This document shows positions 28,410-36,935 of a stretch of 64,000 nt of DNA, in pieces; the first letter of the stretch is position 1; the number at the start of each line of letters is the position of its first letter. The notes under the pieces were generated by a model. It was not told where the DNA came from. It made no database searches and saw only the letters and a list, made by a program, of their open reading frames with translations. Source of the stretch: Saccharomycopsis phalli (lineage: Eukaryota > Ascomycota > Saccharomycetes > Ascoideales > Saccharomycopsidaceae); the NCBI GenBank assembly GCA_020342235.1, contig CP073212.1, forward strand, positions 1,674,001-1,738,000, read 5' to 3'. A program made the translations under genes and the position numbers.

Positions 28410-30281
28410 TTATATAATACAGTAAACCAAGGCCACGCCGACGAAAGCCGTCAACCACGGTTTCCCAGTAAGGATGTGAGCGGCTGAGCGTTTTCCAGCT
28501 TTTCCCGAGGTGGTGTTCCCCGTGGACTGTTCCCCGTTGGTGATACCGGTCAAGGTGAAGTTAATGCCAGGTTCTGCATTGGTGGTGGACCCGTCCCAAC
28601 AGTAACGGGAGAAGCACTGCTGGCACTGTTGTGACTGGGTCTGGTTCAAGCGTTCCTGGGAGCGTCTGATGATTGCGCAAGCGACACAGGTTTTCCATTC
28701 GTTGTCCAAGGTCAAGTTGAGTCTGGATGCGACTTCGAATCCGTTTTGGACCATGCTCTTTTTCTCAGAGTCTGTGTAGGTCATTTTGAACGTGGAAGTG
28801 TTGGAGAAGTAGCTGAAAGGTCTGTTTGCGGTGAAGACGACCAAAGGCGGGATTTTGTCGCCCGGCAAGGAGGTCAAGTTGCGGCTATCGCAGCCAAAAA
28901 ACGTAGGCTTTGCCGTCAAGTTCAAAGCGCGGAAGGTGTTGCTGTCTGGCACGTAAGGGAATGCCGATCCGTTGTTTGAGAACTGGCGGTCATAAGTCCA
29001 TGCGAGGGACAGGCCGTTTGGCCAGGAGAGGTCAGTGTCTGCGCTGTTGTCGTAGGCGAAGATGACATCGACGTTTCTGTGGGGCGTGATCAACGGGCTG
29101 AGGGGCACGTTCTGTAAGTCTTCACCGCCGTCGACGAGGTACAAGTGGTCTGAGCTAGCGAGGGACTCTGAGGAGCCCCAAGTGGTGTCCTTGAACGGGT
29201 TTGGGGTGTAGTCTGCGATGTCGTTGTTGTCCAGACTGATGGTGGTGAGGATTTTCTGGGCGAGTTTGAGCAAGCTGCCCTCAAGCCCTGTGCTGTTGAG
29301 ACGGAGCAAGAACTGGTTGAACAACGAGGAGGACGTGCCCATGACGAACCCTGCGTTGTCGAAGCCGTTGATGCACAGGTTGGACGCCGGCTTGCCGTTG
29401 GAGAAGTTTGTGCCAATGTACTTGATGTCGGCGAACGCGTTCAAGAAGTTGTCCCAGGAGCCCATTTCAAAGGGCGTGAACTCAAACACGGTGGAGTTTG
29501 AGCTGATGACCGTGGTTCCCGGGTACCGACCGTCGGCGACCGAGATTGGAAGCGGCATCTGGCCGCTGGAAAACACGTCGGCGTCGCGAAGGGTATCTAC
29601 GGTGAGGGCAGCTCCATGGAGGGAGTCGTTGAAGAACTGGCGGGAGAGCGAGCGAGCCCAGATGTCGGTGATGGAGGCGTTGAAACCCGCGTCTTCCTTT
29701 CCCTGGATGTCGTTGTCGATGGAGTCGAACACCGAAGCGGACTTGAAGACGTTGACGCCGCCCGGGCTGAAGATCGAGGTGGTCAAGTCCCAGAGAGACT
29801 CGCCTTGGATGATGTCCTGCACCGAGGTGAAGTTGTTGTACGACGTGGTGCCGGTCAACCAGTTTCCCCCACTGAGCCCGGCTAGGTAGGTAGCTGCCTG
29901 GAGCAAGCCGCCCAAGCCGGACGCGAACGCGGCGTCTGTGCGGTTGTCCAACGCAGAGAGCTGCCCCGCGCCGCAGAGCATGGCCCGGTAGCCACCGCCC
30001 GAAAAGGCAAGGCCGATTGTCACTGGGCGGTCGAGGCTGTTGAAAAACAGGTCGACGTCGAAGTCGGTGAGGGTGATGTTGTCTGTGAGGAACTGGCGCA
30101 ATGCGACGTCTGTGACCTTGTGGCGGGTCTGGAGCCAGTCCTGTTCGGCCTGGCTGAGGCCCGAGGCCTCACGGGTGAAGTTGTGGTCGATCGGGCACGA
30201 GACGTTTCCCGGGGTGTAGCTGTTTGTCGGCGACCAACCGCGTACGAGCGGTGCGAGTGCGAGTAATTGTAGAAGTTGCAT
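28410..30281 (-). CDS. PLB: phospholipase B (lysophospholipase), probably GPI-anchored
   Basis: A 623-residue secreted enzyme from the ATG at 30281. The signal peptide is MQLLQLLALAPLVRG. Family motifs are SGGGYRAML (94-102), GLSGGNW (135-141, nucleophile Ser137) and VDGGEDLQNVPL (Asp384). Many N-x-S/T sites and paired cysteines in the C-terminal third fit a cell-surface glycoprotein. The end KRSAAHILTGKPWLTAFVGV, followed by a short hydrophobic tail, is a GPI-attachment signal. It hydrolyses both acyl chains of phospholipids and lysophospholipids. Most fungal homologues have GLSGGSW; Asn replaces Ser at the second serine here, while the catalytic serine is kept. The frame opens further upstream, but the signal peptide fixes the start. 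Confidence 0.92.
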   Translation of the reverse strand: MQLLQLLALAPLVRGWSPTNSYTPGNVSCPIDHNFTREASGLSQAEQDWLQTRHKVTDVALRQFLTDNITLTDFDVDLFFNSLDRPVTIGLAFSGGGYRAMLCGAGQLSALDNRTDAAFASGLGGLLQAATYLAGLSGGNWLTGTTSYNNFTSVQDIIQGESLWDLTTSIFSPGGVNVFKSASVFDSIDNDIQGKEDAGFNASITDIWARSLSRQFFNDSLHGAALTVDTLRDADVFSSGQMPLPISVADGRYPGTTVISSNSTVFEFTPFEMGSWDNFLNAFADIKYIGTNFSNGKPASNLCINGFDNAGFVMGTSSSLFNQFLLRLNSTGLEGSLLKLAQKILTTISLDNNDIADYTPNPFKDTTWGSSESLASSDHLYLVDGGEDLQNVPLSPLITPHRNVDVIFAYDNSADTDLSWPNGLSLAWTYDRQFSNNGSAFPYVPDSNTFRALNLTAKPTFFGCDSRNLTSLPGDKIPPLVVFTANRPFSYFSNTSTFKMTYTDSEKKSMVQNGFEVASRLNLTLDNEWKTCVACAIIRRSQERLNQTQSQQCQQCFSRYCWDGSTTNAEPGINFTLTGITNGEQSTGNTTSGKAGKRSAAHILTGKPWLTAFVGVALVYCII

Positions 30282-30423
30282 GGGGAAATGGGGAACTGGA
30301 CGTGTTTTATAGACGGCTGGAGTGCTTCGGAACACGCATGCATGGGTAAGCATGAGCTACGGGTACCAAGGAAGTGCATTTTGGGCAGGATAATTTAGAC
30401 GTGGGTGGGGTGGGAGGATGGAA

Positions 30424-30500
30424 AATGGATGGATGAGGGATGGATGAGCAATGGATGAGGGATGGATGAGCAATGGAAAATGAGCAATGGATGATGGATT
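30424..30500. repeat. GGATGAGGGATGGATGAGCAAT repeats
   Basis: A ~22 bp unit (split here as GGATGAGGGATGGATGAGC plus AAT) repeated just over twice, then degenerate ATGGATGA units. It lies upstream of phospholipase B. Confidence 0.75.
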
Positions 30501-30756
30501 GTTTGTATTGTATGGAATATGAATTGTATGTACTGCATGGAACATGAATTGCCCGTGTATTGAATATGAATCGCCTGTAGTTATGAATCGCCTGTGTATT
30601 GAATTGCCCATGTGTGACAATCCATCGACCAACAGTGCCCGATTCAGGGGCATTCGTGACTTCCATCGTATTACTACGCCTAGTTTTCCATGGCACTGTC
30701 AATGCCAAGACGTCCGGACCGCATATCCGTTCCGCGCTGTGCATGGACCTGGTGAG

Positions 30757-30829
30757 ATCTGTTACATGCCCTGGCCCAATCTGTTACATGTCTGACTCAA
30801 TCTGTTACATGCCTGGTTAATCTGCTACA
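30757..30829. repeat. ~20-bp AATCTGTTACATG tandem repeat, 3-4 copies
   Basis: The core AATCTGTTACATGCCTGG recurs with drift. The remainder of 30282-31003 shows no gene. Confidence 0.7.
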
Positions 30830-31003
30830 CCCGCTTACATAAGCGGTATACGGATGGGCACCAACTATTGCCATGCATTGTGGACAAATTGCCACGGACC
30901 TATATATCCTTGTAATCGGGGGAACCGCACTCGGATGATGTACATGATGGCCATGATCCAGGCCAATTCTCGGTTGGCCATTGGCCCTCACCGCTTGCTA
31001 CCA

Positions 31004-32128
31004 CTAATTCTTCCAACTGCCCAGAAACATGTGCTTCACGTAAGCCATCTCGTCCTGCTCGTCCTTGGCTCCCATTTGGCCCACGCCAGGACTAAAGGAC
31101 GTGATTGGAAGCACCAACACGTCGTCAATAAGAATCGGTGACTCCATGCCGGTGAAAAATCGCCAGCTGATCTTCTTCTTCTTGTCCTCCTCAGTGTACG
31201 GCGTCGACACCTCCACCTCCGGGTTCGTGTTCACCACCGCAACCTGGTTGTGCTCCACCACATTGTTGAAGTACTCAAAGATCGCGTCGCTGTAGATTCC
31301 CGGCCCAGTCCAGTCCATAATGTCTGCGCCATAGTCCTTGCCATCTGGCAACTCAAGGGTGCCCTGTTCGTGGCGGAACAACGTCTGGTTGGTGATCTTG
31401 ACAATCAAGTTGGCCAACAACGGGTGGCCCCGCTTGCCCTGGATGGTCCACTGGCAAAACTGGAGTCTGCGGGCGTACCAGTCGCTCCAATCAGGCCGGT
31501 CTGGGTCGGCCTCAATGCCGACAACAAGTCCGCTTGGGTTGTCGTCGCGCCCCAAGATCTTCTCCTGGCTGCTGATCCACCTGTCGATCTTCTTCAAGCC
31601 AAACGTGTCCATGTCGCTGTACGTTCCGCCACGGGCAAACACCACAAGGTACCGGAAAAAGTCCGCCTTGAGAATCGGGTGCGGCATGAGCTCGTACGCC
31701 CGAAGCACGTCAGGAACCGTGCGGAACATCGTGCGGACCAACTCGTGGCACGCGTCGTCAGAGAGAACCTTGTGCACGTAGTTTGGGTTCTTACGGACCC
31801 ATCGTCGCATGTACTGGCGGAACATGCTGGGAAAGTTCTCCAAGTCCTCCGGCCCCACCTTCCAGGTCTGCCAAATGAACTTGGGAATCGGCTTCCAGGG
31901 CTCGTACGGGAACTGGAACGCCAACTGCTCGCGCACACTCGCTCCATCATGCAAGCTGTTGTGCTCAATCGTCGGTTGCCCATGGGTCTTGAGGTTTAAG
32001 TCCAGGGCCTCGTGCTGGAGAGTGCTCGACAACCCGTCGCTGCGTCCTGGAAGAAAGTGGTACACTGTCATGACAAACACCACGAGCGCCACCGTCGCCT
32101 TGATGCGTTTCGAGTATCCTGGTGCCAT
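31004..32128 (-). CDS. OCH1: initiation-specific alpha-1,6-mannosyltransferase (Och1 family, GT32)
   Basis: A 374-residue type II Golgi membrane protein from the ATG at 32128 (MAPGYSKRIKATVAL). It has a short basic cytosolic tail and one membrane anchor at ~10-26. The catalytic domain holds PKFIWQTWK, LKADFFRYLVVFARGGTYSD and the DxD motif D172-M-D174 for metal/GDP-mannose. The end FLGSWKN matches Och1 homologues. Och1 adds the first alpha-1,6-mannose of the outer N-glycan chain in the cis-Golgi. The paralogue Hoc1 is the main alternative. The gene diverges from MTR3 with 130 bp between starts. In-frame codons upstream to an ATG at 32212 would remove the type II topology and cross the Reb1-type site. 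Confidence 0.85.
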   Translation of the reverse strand: MAPGYSKRIKATVALVVFVMTVYHFLPGRSDGLSSTLQHEALDLNLKTHGQPTIEHNSLHDGASVREQLAFQFPYEPWKPIPKFIWQTWKVGPEDLENFPSMFRQYMRRWVRKNPNYVHKVLSDDACHELVRTMFRTVPDVLRAYELMPHPILKADFFRYLVVFARGGTYSDMDTFGLKKIDRWISSQEKILGRDDNPSGLVVGIEADPDRPDWSDWYARRLQFCQWTIQGKRGHPLLANLIVKITNQTLFRHEQGTLELPDGKDYGADIMDWTGPGIYSDAIFEYFNNVVEHNQVAVVNTNPEVEVSTPYTEEDKKKKISWRFFTGMESPILIDDVLVLPITSFSPGVGQMGAKDEQDEMAYVKHMFLGSWKN

Positions 32129-32201
32129 GTCGCTCGTTTGCTGTGACGTTACAAATGTCACTCTTCCATGGGAGAGAGGGGGGTGGGTGCCCAAAACGGT
32201 G

Positions 32202-32209
32202 CCGGGTAA
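32202..32209 (+). promoter_or_regulatory. Reb1-type site between OCH1 and MTR3
   Basis: CCGGGTAA, 73 bp from the OCH1 start and 49 bp from the MTR3 start. Confidence 0.6.
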
Positions 32210-32258
32210 CACCCGCGTCCCACGACGTGAAATTTCTCGCCCATTGTTTTATACCCCC

Positions 32259-32987
32259 ATGGACAGACGTAGAGTGAATGGGCCTGAGACCGCACAGCCG
32301 TTGGCGTTTGAGTCGTCAGACAGCACCACCGCATCCAGCGACCAGTTCTTTGTGAAGTCCAGCGTGACCAACAGCAACGGCTCATGCTACTTGGAAAAAG
32401 GCTCCACCACCGTCATCGTCTCAGTGTACGGCGCAAAGCCCATCCGCTCCAACTCGCTAAACACCCTGGCGACGTTCACAGTGTCTGCGAAAATCTCCCC
32501 CTCCGTGCAGACCGACCTGGACGTCGTCACCAACACCATTCTCAAGACCCAGTTCACCTCGTTGGAAAACCGCTTGGCAGGATACATCCAGGCCGCGTTT
32601 CTCCCGTCAATCATGCTCGCAAAGTACCCGAAATCCGCCATCGAGGTGTTTGTAAACGTGCTCACCAGCGAAGACGTCGGCTTGATGAACTTGGTCACCT
32701 GGAGCTCCAATTGTACCGCACTCGCATTGGTCGACTCGGGCATCGAGTTGAAGGACATGGTTTCCACCGGGACCTGTGGCTTGGTCGACGGCAAGATCGT
32801 AAGGGACAATCTGTCGGGAGCCCGGGTCTTGGTCAGCACCATGTGCAGCACCAATAAGATTGTAGGCTTGTTGACCGAGGGCACCTTTGACGAGGACCAG
32901 TTGAAGTTGTTGATTGAGGGGGGGCTGGAGTATGCGCGCGAGGTGCGGCTGAATTTCAACGGGTACTTGATGGCCCAGGTGAAGTAA
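32259..32987 (+). CDS. MTR3: exosome core subunit Mtr3 (RNase PH-like)
   Basis: A 242-residue protein from the ATG at 32259. The open frame extends far upstream but overlaps OCH1 antisense and the promoter. The N-terminus MDRRRVNGPETAQPLAFE matches Mtr3. The body has the RNase PH fold pattern: GSCYLEKGSTTVIVSVYGAK, EVFVNVLTSEDVGLMNLV and a C-terminal helix region. Mtr3 is one of six catalytically inactive ring subunits of the nuclear and cytoplasmic exosome, which degrades and trims RNA 3' ends. Catalytic phosphorolytic residues are not expected and none is visible. Confidence 0.9.
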   Translation: MDRRRVNGPETAQPLAFESSDSTTASSDQFFVKSSVTNSNGSCYLEKGSTTVIVSVYGAKPIRSNSLNTLATFTVSAKISPSVQTDLDVVTNTILKTQFTSLENRLAGYIQAAFLPSIMLAKYPKSAIEVFVNVLTSEDVGLMNLVTWSSNCTALALVDSGIELKDMVSTGTCGLVDGKIVRDNLSGARVLVSTMCSTNKIVGLLTEGTFDEDQLKLLIEGGLEYAREVRLNFNGYLMAQVK

Positions 32988-33016
32988 TGGTATGAGACTA
33001 AGAGTGTTGCAGTGGG

Positions 33017-33140
33017 ACATGTGTATGGATTGCATTGTATGGATTGCACTGTATGGATGTATGGATTGCATGTATGGATTGCATTGTATGGATTGTATGG
33101 ATTGCATTGTGTATGGATTGTATGTATTTATATGTGTATA
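33017..33140. repeat. TGTATGGATTGCAT repeats after MTR3
   Basis: Irregular 11-21 bp units containing GTATGGATTGCA follow within ~30 bp of the MTR3 stop, about eight copies. Confidence 0.85.
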
Positions 33141-33237
33141 GATTTGTATTATGTTGATATTAAAACATACATGGGCACCATGTCAATTCATTAATACCCA
33201 TCTGCGTATCACGATGCATGCTACTGCAAATCACAAC

Positions 33238-33400
33238 TGTAATATAAAGGTACGAGTTGAAAATAGCTAAAATATATTCGCTCAACTATTCCAAAGTCCA
33301 ACTATGAATTCTTCCAGAGACTCATTCTCCCTGTAAAGAATGGACTTGGCTAGACCATTATCTTTGACAGAGACTTGAATCGGCCAGCATAGTCGACAAG
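33238..33400 (+). mobile_element. LTR-like fragment C
   Basis: It begins TGTAATATAAAGGTACGAG and contains AAAATATATTCGCTCAACTA, then a GACTTGGCTAGACCAT segment shared with 44591-44720. The right boundary is uncertain. Confidence 0.5.
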
Positions 33401-33440
33401 TGAATTCTCCATTTATACATCCTTTCAGTTATGCCAATGA

Positions 33441-33525
33441 TTTCCTTCAGACGTGTATCCAGAAAATCATTCCTTCAGAAGTGTATCCAGAAAGTCATTC
33501 CTCGGACGTGTACCCAGAAAATCAA
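33441..33525. repeat. ~27-bp tandem repeat, 3 copies
   Basis: The core unit is CAGACGTGTATCCAGAAAAT with CATTCCTT between copies. Confidence 0.8.
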
Positions 33526-33968
33526 TTGCTCGTTGAATACTGAAATTTCACTACAAACGTCAAATCCTCAACGTGGATACAGCCGTTGCCATACTCTAGT
33601 AAATCTAAATATTCATTGGAACTTGCAATTGGGCACCAACAAACACGTTGCCAGTGACTATACTTCCAACAGCCCCAAGTTGGTAATTACTCCTACAATC
33701 TTTCACAATTCTCGAGATTCGCACCGTAAGCATCTTGCTCACTAGGAGCACTTTACCTACAGTCAAGTACAAGATTATCGCAAATATCACAACTTTCATC
33801 TGAATTGACTACACATTGTAGTGGATTCAGCAACATTTCAAATACAGATGCATCCATTTGTTTCCTGGTTGAATATACTTGTTGAATCACCATGTTTCAG
33901 AGACAAGGTACAGTTGAATGCAAAAATAAATATTATTCATTTTTAATGTGTAAAATACCCGACATTAT

Positions 33969-34075
33969 CAAAAGTCACAAGACAGTTTTCAATAAAATAC
34001 AATTACATTGACAAAAGTCGCGATACAGTTTTCAATAAAACACAATTACATTGACAAAAATCGCAAGTTTTCGAC
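33969..34075. repeat. ~43-bp tandem repeat, about 2.5 copies
   Basis: The unit includes ACAGTTTTCAATAAAA and CACAATTACATTGACAAAA. It is near the 3' end of the complex I subunit gene. No gene is seen in 32988-34239. Confidence 0.8.
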
Positions 34076-34239
34076 ACAATCATCGACATTATTCAAGTAC
34101 ATCAACATACTGAATCACCAAAGACCAGCCCCAATACATCACTCACAAGTGCCATCAGAATCCCTTTCCATCGTACTGCAATACATCAAAATGCACACCT
34201 ACATCGGTCAAATCCAGTCTACTTGTTCATACTTGTTTA

Positions 34240-34797
34240 TCATGCATTAACAGAAACCGTGTTAAATAATCTACATGGATACTCTGGCCCGTAGATACCG
34301 TTCTTGGCCTCTGGCACAATCACCCATTTCTTACCTCTGGCCAAGCTAGGAGCAACAACACCACCCTCCAAGATCTCTTTCTTGATGATCTCGTCAGGCG
34401 TCTCAGCCAATGTCTTGGACAACAACACCTCGCTGTTGAAAGCCGCCAATTCCTGCTGGCCCTTGTTCCCCACTGAGATCCGTGGGTTCGCTTTCGACCC
34501 GAGAGTAAGCAACCCCGAGATTTTGGTTTGGTCAAACGAGCTTACCTGGGGATAGTTTCGGCGGTGGTCTCTTTTGTTGAATGGATTCTTGATTATATCA
34601 CCGGCTGGAAGCGAAAATGGGTCTGTGTAATCCTTGGCAAGAGGCTGAGACCCTGGTGGTGGGACCCGGTAGAGAGGAACGATTGGGTTACCGCTGGATC
34701 TGTTTGGAACAAGCGTGAGCCATTGTCTGAGGAATTCCCAGACCCCCTTGGATCCCGTTGTGTATTTTTTGTAAATAGGCACTGGTCCTCCGCTCAT
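34240..34797 (-). CDS. complex I 21.3 kDa accessory subunit (fungal)
   Basis: A 185-residue protein from the ATG at 34797 (MSGGPVPIYKKYTTGS). It contains GVWEFLRQWLTLVPNRSSG, NPIVPLYRVPPPGSQP, FSLPAGDIIKNPFNKRDHRR and NYPQVSSFDQ, which match the 21.3 kDa subunit of NADH:ubiquinone oxidoreductase known in Neurospora and Yarrowia. It has no obvious cleavable presequence. Its role is structural in mitochondrial complex I. With NDUFA5 at 11495 it shows that this yeast has complex I. A Reb1-type site lies 41 bp upstream of the ATG. The frame is open to 34836, but the conserved MSGG start is preferred. Confidence 0.85.
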   Translation of the reverse strand: MSGGPVPIYKKYTTGSKGVWEFLRQWLTLVPNRSSGNPIVPLYRVPPPGSQPLAKDYTDPFSLPAGDIIKNPFNKRDHRRNYPQVSSFDQTKISGLLTLGSKANPRISVGNKGQQELAAFNSEVLLSKTLAETPDEIIKKEILEGGVVAPSLARGKKWVIVPEAKNGIYGPEYPCRLFNTVSVNA

Positions 34798-34837
34798 GTT
34801 TGTTGAACAGCCAATAAATTTCCAGGAAATACACATG

Positions 34838-34845
34838 TTACCCGG
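34838..34845 (-). promoter_or_regulatory. Reb1-type site upstream of complex I subunit gene
   Basis: TTACCCGG, 41 bp before the ATG at 34797. Confidence 0.6.
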
Positions 34846-34951
34846 ACATATCCACCGGGTGGGGAGACCTGCGCTTTTTACAGGCGGCTCATGTCGCCAA
34901 GCGGCTTACGTTTCTAGGCGGCTCTCCAGGCGGGTTAGGACACACAGTATA

Positions 34952-35728
34952 TTAACCAAATAAGAAACGGCCAATCTTGCCGTAGATCAACAAGGAGATG
35001 AAGAAGAAGCTACTTATAAACAAAAACTGCACGAAATAATCAGAAGCAGTCTCTTTGAAGATAAACAACGAGTATAGTACTGCCACGGAGGAGCAGCCAA
35101 TGAACCCGGAAATTGTACTATCCAAGAGTAACCAGACGCAGGGATTGACAAAACTAAACGCCAAAGCAGCCTGGAGTGGCGACTCCCAGTCAATTCGGCG
35201 GAGCCCGAACGATATTCCCAAAAGCGCAATGGCCGAGCGGACAATGGAGTTGAAATCCGCGGCAATGTGGTTGCTGGTGTTTGTGGTGAAAAGTCGCCGA
35301 CTAAAAGACTTTGGGAACACCGAATCCAACGTAGGCTGAATAAGCGCGAATAGAATGCCCCAGGCAAAGTCGACAAACTCCCTAGGGATTTCGCGTGCAA
35401 ATACCGTGCGACTCAAGGTGTAGGAGAACTCAAACGGCTTGTTGAAAATGTGTGACGAGCCAATCAAGACGTTCTCGTGAGCATATTCAGTGACCCGCGA
35501 GAACACGATGCCGCTGATTCCGACAAGAATCAACCGCAAAATCACCGAAAAAGTGGAAGGAGGGTCGCGCTTGGCGACGGGAATGTCCTTTTGTGATTTG
35601 CTGGCAGCGAGATCTTCTGAAAGATGCGAGTACACATCGTTTGAGTCGTTGTTCTCGTCGAGCAAATCAGACGAGTTGTAGATCGAGTTCAAGGTCGGCT
35701 TGGTTAAATTGACTGTAGAATCGTTCAT
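34952..35728 (-). CDS. NSG2: INSIG-family ER protein (Nsg1/Nsg2-like)
   Basis: A 258-residue membrane protein. The ~55-residue polar N-terminus is followed by about six hydrophobic segments. The strongest family mark is GISFGLRRIDWESPLQAALA and the following WLLLDSTISGFIGC, the conserved INSIG core between TM3 and TM5. An earlier mark is FAWGILFALIQPTLDSVFP. In yeast Nsg1/Nsg2 bind HMG-CoA reductase in the ER and stabilise it, linking sterol level to synthesis. Whether this is closer to Nsg1 or Nsg2 cannot be told here. A CACGTGAT E-box at about 35771 may be part of its promoter. Confidence 0.88.
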   Translation of the reverse strand: MNDSTVNLTKPTLNSIYNSSDLLDENNDSNDVYSHLSEDLAASKSQKDIPVAKRDPPSTFSVILRLILVGISGIVFSRVTEYAHENVLIGSSHIFNKPFEFSYTLSRTVFAREIPREFVDFAWGILFALIQPTLDSVFPKSFSRRLFTTNTSNHIAADFNSIVRSAIALLGISFGLRRIDWESPLQAALAFSFVNPCVWLLLDSTISGFIGCSSVAVLYSLFIFKETASDYFVQFLFISSFFFISLLIYGKIGRFLFG

Positions 35729-35882
35729 TACACATTTGGTCCGCCCTGTAGGTCAACTATACGAATAGATCACGTGATATGCTATATAATATTGCAACTG
35801 CAATGTACCGGAAATACGTTGCAACTTACTCATGTGGCTTACTTATCCCCCCCACAGCCATATATTAGACTCCTAAATTACA

Positions 35883-36413
35883 TCATATATCCTCTGACCC
35901 CACCTCAGTCTCCAAGCTGGACTTGGTATTGATCCCCTTGATCTCCTTATTGGTGATGCTGATAACCGACCCATTGCGGGTAATCGACTTCTTCTTTTGC
36001 AAGTCTTGGAATTTCTGCAAGTTCGGCAACGGCAAGTAATTACTATCGTCCACACTACTCGTGATAAAATCGTCCTCAGGAATCTTCTGCGGTGATCCGC
36101 TCACCTGCGAAATGTGGTGCACACTTGTAGGCAGACCACTAGGCAGTGGCGAACTTTGTGTCTCGGCTGGAGGCTGGAGACGAGTATCTAGCTTCTCCTG
36201 CTGCTGTTGGGTGCGCAATTTGTTCAACGCATAGTCGCCTGAGTCGAAGTATTTGCGGTCTTTTAACTTATTGGTGAGAATATCGTTTCGACTAGGAAGC
36301 TTGCCATACAACTTGTAGATTCGGAGCTCCTGTGCGGATAGACTCAGAACATCGATTCCCGCACTGTTCACTGGTGGGGCTGTAGGAGAAATTGACCGTT
36401 CTCTATTACTCAT
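35883..36413 (-). CDS. IGO1: endosulfine-family PP2A inhibitor Igo1/Igo2
   Basis: A 176-residue protein from the ATG at 36413 (MSNRERSIS). The conserved block LPSRNDILTNKLKDRKYFDS followed by GDYAL contains FDSGDY at residues 56-61. Ser58 is the site phosphorylated by Rim15/Greatwall in this family, turning the protein into an inhibitor of PP2A-Cdc55. It acts in entry to quiescence and mRNA protection. The rest is polar and disordered (glutamine-rich 68-76, KKK near 153). The codons between 36452 and the ATG are an A/T homopolymer 5' leader and are excluded. Confidence 0.92.
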   Translation of the reverse strand: MSNRERSISPTAPPVNSAGIDVLSLSAQELRIYKLYGKLPSRNDILTNKLKDRKYFDSGDYALNKLRTQQQQEKLDTRLQPPAETQSSPLPSGLPTSVHHISQVSGSPQKIPEDDFITSSVDDSNYLPLPNLQKFQDLQKKKSITRNGSVISITNKEIKGINTKSSLETEVGSEDI

Positions 36414-36501
36414 TGTAGCGAAAAAAAAAAAAATTATTTGTGGTGCTGTCACCAGGGATGTAACAAAATTAGCATGACAATAAGCCCAAGATCATCTGAT
36501 A

Positions 36502-36509
36502 TTACCCGG
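36502..36509 (-). promoter_or_regulatory. Reb1-type site upstream of IGO1
   Basis: TTACCCGG, 89 bp upstream of the IGO1 ATG and 3 bp before a possible small ORF on the plus strand. A one-mismatch site (ATACCCGG) lies at 36750-36757. Confidence 0.5.
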
Positions 36510-36512
36510 ACA

Positions 36513-36746
36513 ATGTCGATTGCTAAGCTAAAAAAGAAGAGGATTCAGTTGTCACTAACGATGCAGACCCCGACTATCCAGCGAGATGCGGTCTGGTAAG
36601 CCTCACTCATGGGTGAAGAGCTGTGCTGAATTAAACTTCCCTCCAGCGATACCTTCACTTCTTTGCAGAACCTAAGAGCCTTGACTTCTCAAAGGCCCAG
36701 AGATTCCAACCACGAGGATCGAACCACAATAGACATACTCAACTGA
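36513..36746 (+). CDS. possible spliced micro-gene, 60 codons (low confidence)
   Basis: Unspliced, the ATG at 36513 gives only 28 codons (MSIAKLKKKRIQLSL ... DAVW). A GTAAGC donor at 36596 and a CCTCCAG acceptor ending 36646 would remove 51 nt. Reading then continues as DTFTSLQNLRALTSQ to a stop at 36744-36746. The branch site is weak (TTAAAC or CTGAAT rather than CTAAC), and the Reb1-type site is only 3 bp from the ATG. Both count against it. An internal ATG at 36561 would fit the promoter spacing better. The product is not recognised. Confidence 0.2.
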
Positions 36747-36935
36747 GAAATACCCGGACGTCTGCGCCAGGTGTTAGCGCTTCCGACAAATGCCATTACA
36801 GCGAAAGTGAAAATTTACGTTGCGTACAAGTGTGACAAAATAAATGAAAATTATAAAGTAAAGACGATTACTCGTCAAACAACGGCACACTATAACTACA
36901 CGTGTATTACCCATTTATTACTTGTCATTAATTAT

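Noticed and set aside
31809-32258. N-terminal extension of MTR3 frame into OCH1
   Set aside because: The extension crosses the promoter and the antisense of OCH1. The conserved Mtr3 start is at 32259.
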